From positions 620,001 through 684,000 of the forward strand of contig NZ_QPKV01000002.1 in assembly GCF_003339865.1 (NCBI RefSeq): DNA of 64,000 nucleotides. The letters run 5' to 3'. Below the pieces are notes generated by a model that was not told where the DNA came from, did no database searches, and saw nothing but the letters and a program-made list of their open reading frames with translations. Below are positions 60,640 to 64,000 of this stretch, in pieces (the first letter of the stretch is position 1; each line of letters begins with the position of its first letter). Source of the stretch: Pedobacter chinensis (GTDB lineage Bacteria; Bacteroidota; Bacteroidia; Sphingobacteriales; Sphingobacteriaceae). The position numbers were made by a program, and so were the translations under genes.

Positions 60640-60643
60640 CCGC

Positions 60644-61915
60644 ATGATAAGAATAGGTAAGTTACTGCTTCTTTTAATGGCTATTTCAGCCAAAGCAACC
60701 TTTGCACAGAGTGATTCATTAAAACTAGATTTAAAACAGGCTGAGTTACTTTTTCTAAAGAATAATTTCGAATTAATTGCAGGTAACTATCAAATTGATC
60801 TTGCAAAAGCTGAAGTGATCACAGCAAAGCTGTTTGATAATCCGGAATTGGAATATGAGAATCTTTTTTATAATCATGAAACAAAAAAGTTTCTTCAAAC
60901 CTCTTACGAATACGGACAATTTGCAGGCTCCATTTCACAACTGATTAAACTTGCCGGCAAGCGCAACAAGAACATTAAACTTGCTCAAACAGGAATAAAA
61001 CTTGCTGAATTAGAATACTTCGACTTAATGCGCACCTTAAAATTCGAATTGCGCAACACTTTCTATAAAGCCTATTTTTCAAATCGATCGGTTAAAGTTT
61101 ATGAAGATCAGATTAAATCAACCGAAAGCCTCTTAAAAGCATATAATGTTCAATTAAAAATGGGCAATGTCGCTTTAAAAGATGTGATTAGAATTAAATC
61201 GTTAATAATTGGTCTTAAAGCCGAGCAAGCCAGCGTATTAAATGAGCTGGAAGATCATTACAAAGACCTAAAATTGCTTTGTGGCTTAGCACCTGCAGCC
61301 AGTTTATCATTGATTTTACCAACAAATGATGATCAAAATATCATGGTAGATAAAATCCCTTATGCCAATCTACTGGATTCTGCCAGAACAAACAGAGCTG
61401 ATTTAAAACTGGCAAAAACAGATCTCGAATACAATGAACTGAATCTTAAACTGCAAAAAGCAATGGCTATTCCTGATGTTGAAATATCACTCAGTTATGA
61501 TTTAAAAGGAAATTATCCCGAAAAATATACGGGTTTGGGTTTAAAAATTCCGGTTCCACTTTTTAACCGAAACCAGGGGGAAATTAAAAAGGCAAAAATT
61601 GGTATTGATGCTGCAACGAGCAACGTCAAAAAGCAAGAGCTTCTATTATCAAATGAGGTTTTTAACAGCTATAGAACAGCAATCAGGAACGAAAGATTAT
61701 ATGCGGAAATAGATCCGGCTTTTAGTCACGATTTCGATAAATTAATTGTTGGTCTGATCAAAAATTTCAAGGAAAGAAACATCAGCCTGATCGAATTTCT
61801 CGACCTCTACGAATCTTATAAGCAAAACATTCTTCAAATGAATAAACTACAATTCGAAAGAATGAGTTCGAGAGCAGAACTAAACTATGTAACAGGTTCT
61901 AACATTTTCAAATAA
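60644..61915 (+). CDS. TolC-family outer-membrane efflux protein (CzcC-like)
   Basis: A 423-residue outer-membrane channel with signal peptide 1-22 (ATFAQ). Two related halves of long helices are visible, with the usual repeat LKQAELLFLKNNFELIAGNYQIDLAKAEV (cited as LKQAELLFLKNNFEL) and LYAEIDPAF. PVPLFNRNQGEIKKAKI matches CzcC relatives (the PLFNRNQG motif is diagnostic of the heavy-metal branch). It is the first gene of the czcCBA-type operon, and its start may be leaderless. Confidence 0.92.
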   Translation: MIRIGKLLLLLMAISAKATFAQSDSLKLDLKQAELLFLKNNFELIAGNYQIDLAKAEVITAKLFDNPELEYENLFYNHETKKFLQTSYEYGQFAGSISQLIKLAGKRNKNIKLAQTGIKLAELEYFDLMRTLKFELRNTFYKAYFSNRSVKVYEDQIKSTESLLKAYNVQLKMGNVALKDVIRIKSLIIGLKAEQASVLNELEDHYKDLKLLCGLAPAASLSLILPTNDDQNIMVDKIPYANLLDSARTNRADLKLAKTDLEYNELNLKLQKAMAIPDVEISLSYDLKGNYPEKYTGLGLKIPVPLFNRNQGEIKKAKIGIDAATSNVKKQELLLSNEVFNSYRTAIRNERLYAEIDPAFSHDFDKLIVGLIKNFKERNISLIEFLDLYESYKQNILQMNKLQFERMSSRAELNYVTGSNIFK

Positions 61916-61921
61916 TCAATT

Positions 61922-63019
61922 ATGCAAACCATCCACAGGAATATCATCAGGGGATTAATCATTTCTTCAATAAGTTTAGGATTTGGCTGTAATCGCAATA
62001 AAACTGAAACCACTCCGGAAAAATTTACCATAACAGACTCTTTGCTGAGCAGGCTTTTAATTGATACTGTACAACAAGCAAACGGTAAAACAGATATTAT
62101 TTTTTCAGCAAAAATCACAGCCAATGAAGATCGTAAATCGGAACTGTTTCCTATGGTAAGCGGATCGGTTAACCGCGTAAATGTGCGATTAGGAGATCAG
62201 GTAAAGGCCGGACAAACTTTGGCAACCGTAACGAGTGCAGAAATGGCTGGTTTTGACAAGGAAGTCATTGCGGCAAATGCAGAACTTAAAACGGCCGATC
62301 GCTCTTTAAAACAAGCTGAACAGCTTTATGAAAGCGGATTATCATCGGCTAAGGAGTTAGAAGAAGCCAGAAATGATTATCAAATTAAAAAAGCAGAGTT
62401 AAAAAGAGCCAATTCGGTTTTGAAAATAAATGGTGGAAGCAACACTGGCCTTTACGCGATAAAATCTCCGTTAAGTGGTTTTGTTATCGAAAAAAATGTT
62501 ACCGATAATATGCAGTTACGCAGCGATAATGATAAAAGTTTATTTACCGTAGCCGATCTTTCGAATGTCTGGGCAATGATCAATATTTACGAATCGGATA
62601 TTTCCCGTGTTAAAGCAGGTGATGAAGTTAATCTATCTACCCTATCCTATCCTGAACAGGTTTTCAAAGGCAAAATTGATAAGATTTATAACCTTATTGA
62701 TCAGGACAGCAAAGTGATGAATGCAAGAGTTGTGATTCCAAATCCTGATTTCCTGTTAAAACCCGGAATGCTTGGAACCGTAAAAGTTTCAGCAAGCTCA
62801 GGCATTGATCTTCCCGTGGTAAATTCAAGAGCCATAATTTTTGATGAAAACAAAAACTATGTACTGGTATTAGGAACCGACAATAAAGTTCGCATTCAGC
62901 AAATAGAGATCGGCAGAAAAACTGCTGATAAAATATACATCAGCAAAGGGGTAAAAGCTGGCGATCGCGTAATTGCATCGAAACAGGTTTTCTTATTCGA
63001 AAACTTAAAAACACAGTAA
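61922..63019 (+). CDS. RND efflux periplasmic adaptor (CzcB/CusB-like), lipoprotein
   Basis: A 365-residue membrane-fusion protein. The lipoprotein signal has lipobox FGC (Cys23). It has a barrel-sandwich part (SELFPMVSGSVNRVNVRLGDQVKAGQTLATV, cited as VSGSVNRVNVRLGDQVKAG), a helical hairpin (SLKQAEQLYESGLSSAKELEEA), the return strand (IKSPLSGFVIEKNVT) and a beta-barrel (FKGKIDKIYNLIDQDSKVMNARVVI). The His-rich N-terminal metal-binding extension of classical CzcB is absent. It follows TolC-like by 6 bases. Confidence 0.94.
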   Translation: MQTIHRNIIRGLIISSISLGFGCNRNKTETTPEKFTITDSLLSRLLIDTVQQANGKTDIIFSAKITANEDRKSELFPMVSGSVNRVNVRLGDQVKAGQTLATVTSAEMAGFDKEVIAANAELKTADRSLKQAEQLYESGLSSAKELEEARNDYQIKKAELKRANSVLKINGGSNTGLYAIKSPLSGFVIEKNVTDNMQLRSDNDKSLFTVADLSNVWAMINIYESDISRVKAGDEVNLSTLSYPEQVFKGKIDKIYNLIDQDSKVMNARVVIPNPDFLLKPGMLGTVKVSASSGIDLPVVNSRAIIFDENKNYVLVLGTDNKVRIQQIEIGRKTADKIYISKGVKAGDRVIASKQVFLFENLKTQ

Positions 63020-63046
63020 TATTCTTTCATCTACTAGATTTTCATC

Positions 63047-64000
63047 ATGAATAAATTTATCAAAAGCATTATCGGCTTTGCGCTGAAAAACAAATATTTT
63101 ATCTTTTTCGCCACTTTTATTCTCATTCTGGCAGGCTATTTAAGTTTCAAAAACACCACAATTGATGCTTTTCCTGATGTGACCAATACGAATATTACCA
63201 TTATTACACAATGGCCGGGCAGAAGTGCCGAAGAGGTGGAGAAGTTTGTGAGCCGGCCGCTGGAAATTGCAATGAACCCGACTGAAAAAAGAACCAGTAT
63301 CCGTTCTTCTTCTTTATTTGGGTTATCAATTGTTAAAGTGAGCTTTGAAGATGATGTGGATTATGCCGAAGCTCGTGTACAGGTAAATAACCACCTCAAT
63401 GAAGCAGATCTTCCTGAAGGGATTCAACCCGAAGTGCAGCCACCTTACGGACCAACGGGTGAAATTTTCAGATATACTTTAACCAGCGATAAGAAGTCTG
63501 TTCGTGAACTTAAAACCCTGCAAGACTGGGTTATTCAACGAGAATTATTGTCTGTTTCTGGCATTGCCGATGTGGTTAGTTTTGGCGGAGAAGTTAAAAC
63601 TTACCAGATTACGGTCGATCCTCAAAAATCAATTCAGTATGGCGTTACCGCAACCGAGCTTTTCGAAGCAGTTTCCAAGAGCAATATAAATGTTGGTGGC
63701 GATGTAATTGTTCAAAGCGGACAGGCTTATGTTGTTCGTGGAATTGGTGTGCTCAACAACATTGATGAAATCAGAAATGTTGTCATTGATAATTTTCACG
63801 GAACACCGATATATGTAAAAACCATTGCTGAAGTTACAGAATCAGCATTACCGAGATTAGGGCAGGTTGGAAGAGATAGGGACCCTGATGTGGTGGAAGG
63901 CATTGTAGTGATGCGCAAAGGTGGCAATCCGAGTGAAGTAATTGCCCGTTTAAAAGAAAAAATCGACGTAATAAACAGCAATGTTTTACCTGATGATGTA
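63047..64000 (+). CDS. CzcA/CusA-family RND efflux pump (3' cut by window)
   Basis: The first 318 codons of a large inner-membrane pump, open to the window end. It starts MNKFIKSIIGFALKNKYFIFF with the first transmembrane helix. The heavy-metal RND signature follows: AFPDVTNTNITIITQWPGRSAEEVE and EIAMNPTEKRTSIRSSSLFGLSIVKVSF (cited in part), then porter-domain strands (VQVNNHLNEADLPEGIQPEV, GVTATELFEAVSKSNINVGG). The rest, about 700 residues, lies outside. It follows the adaptor by 27 bases and completes the czcCBA unit. Confidence 0.94.
   Translation, partial: MNKFIKSIIGFALKNKYFIFFATFILILAGYLSFKNTTIDAFPDVTNTNITIITQWPGRSAEEVEKFVSRPLEIAMNPTEKRTSIRSSSLFGLSIVKVSFEDDVDYAEARVQVNNHLNEADLPEGIQPEVQPPYGPTGEIFRYTLTSDKKSVRELKTLQDWVIQRELLSVSGIADVVSFGGEVKTYQITVDPQKSIQYGVTATELFEAVSKSNINVGGDVIVQSGQAYVVRGIGVLNNIDEIRNVVIDNFHGTPIYVKTIAEVTESALPRLGQVGRDRDPDVVEGIVVMRKGGNPSEVIARLKEKIDVINSNVLPDDV

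Overview
The window is one stretch of a low-GC chromosome from the Bacteroidota, most likely the family Sphingobacteriaceae (Pedobacter-like). The evidence is a SusC/SusD polysaccharide locus with a hybrid two-component regulator, DUF4296 and DUF4142 lipoproteins, a long-form Lgt, a bacterial RRM protein, and promoters of the Bacteroidota type (TTG, about 19-20 bases, TAnnTTTG). The genus is inference. No rRNA, tRNA, insertion sequence or CRISPR array was recognised. The first gene (Gfo/Idh/MocA oxidoreductase) and the last (CzcA-type RND pump) are cut by the window ends.

Layout. 0-13 kb: mixed housekeeping genes, including an orphan Vsr-like nuclease, a secreted PPC-domain protein, PAP2 phosphatase, a Crp/Fnr regulator, HAD phosphatase, aldose epimerase, mutS2, a YggS-type protein, GNAT, aspartate kinase and a THUMP-like methyltransferase. 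13-17.5 kb: cold-shock protein and 1-Cys peroxiredoxin, then the most striking block. This block is an ECF-type sigma factor, an anti-sigma-like membrane protein fused to a trypsin-fold protease, and four tandem small lipoprotein genes. Each lipoprotein gene has its own terminator and its own copy of GGGTTAC-N17-ATTAA. The same motif occurs twice, reversed, in front of the sigma gene. 17.5-25 kb: purB, nfu, a 153-bp tandem-repeat array, an inositol monophosphatase-family gene, lgt, mtaB and a ubiX homologue. 25.4-37.5 kb: a polysaccharide utilisation locus (SusC, SusD, two GH43 enzymes, a clan-A glycosidase, a hybrid two-component regulator), probably for arabinan or arabinoxylan. A Crp/Fnr gene lies upstream of it. 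A GH127-type beta-L-arabinofuranosidase lies 13 kb away at 51-53.5 kb.

39-50 kb: a stress-flavoured region with an acyltransferase, a divergent cold-shock protein, DUF3606, trehalose synthesis (treZ and a treY-malQ fusion), a DUF4142 lipoprotein, small proteins, an orphan ECF sigma factor and an OmpA-like lipoprotein. 53.7-58.5 kb: RRM protein, Na+/H+ antiporter, and galK-galT divergent from a Nudix-like regulator whose catalytic box is degenerate. A 47-bp near-perfect palindrome lies between galT and the regulator. 58.5-64 kb: a response regulator, histidine kinase and CzcCBA-type efflux operon. Its two promoters share TTTAAT repeats spaced 11 bp, the same 10-bp gap to TAnnTTTG, and the same 4-bp gap to ATG.

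The best candidate for an undescribed system is the self-contained sigma / anti-sigma-protease / four-lipoprotein module at 14.2-17.5 kb.
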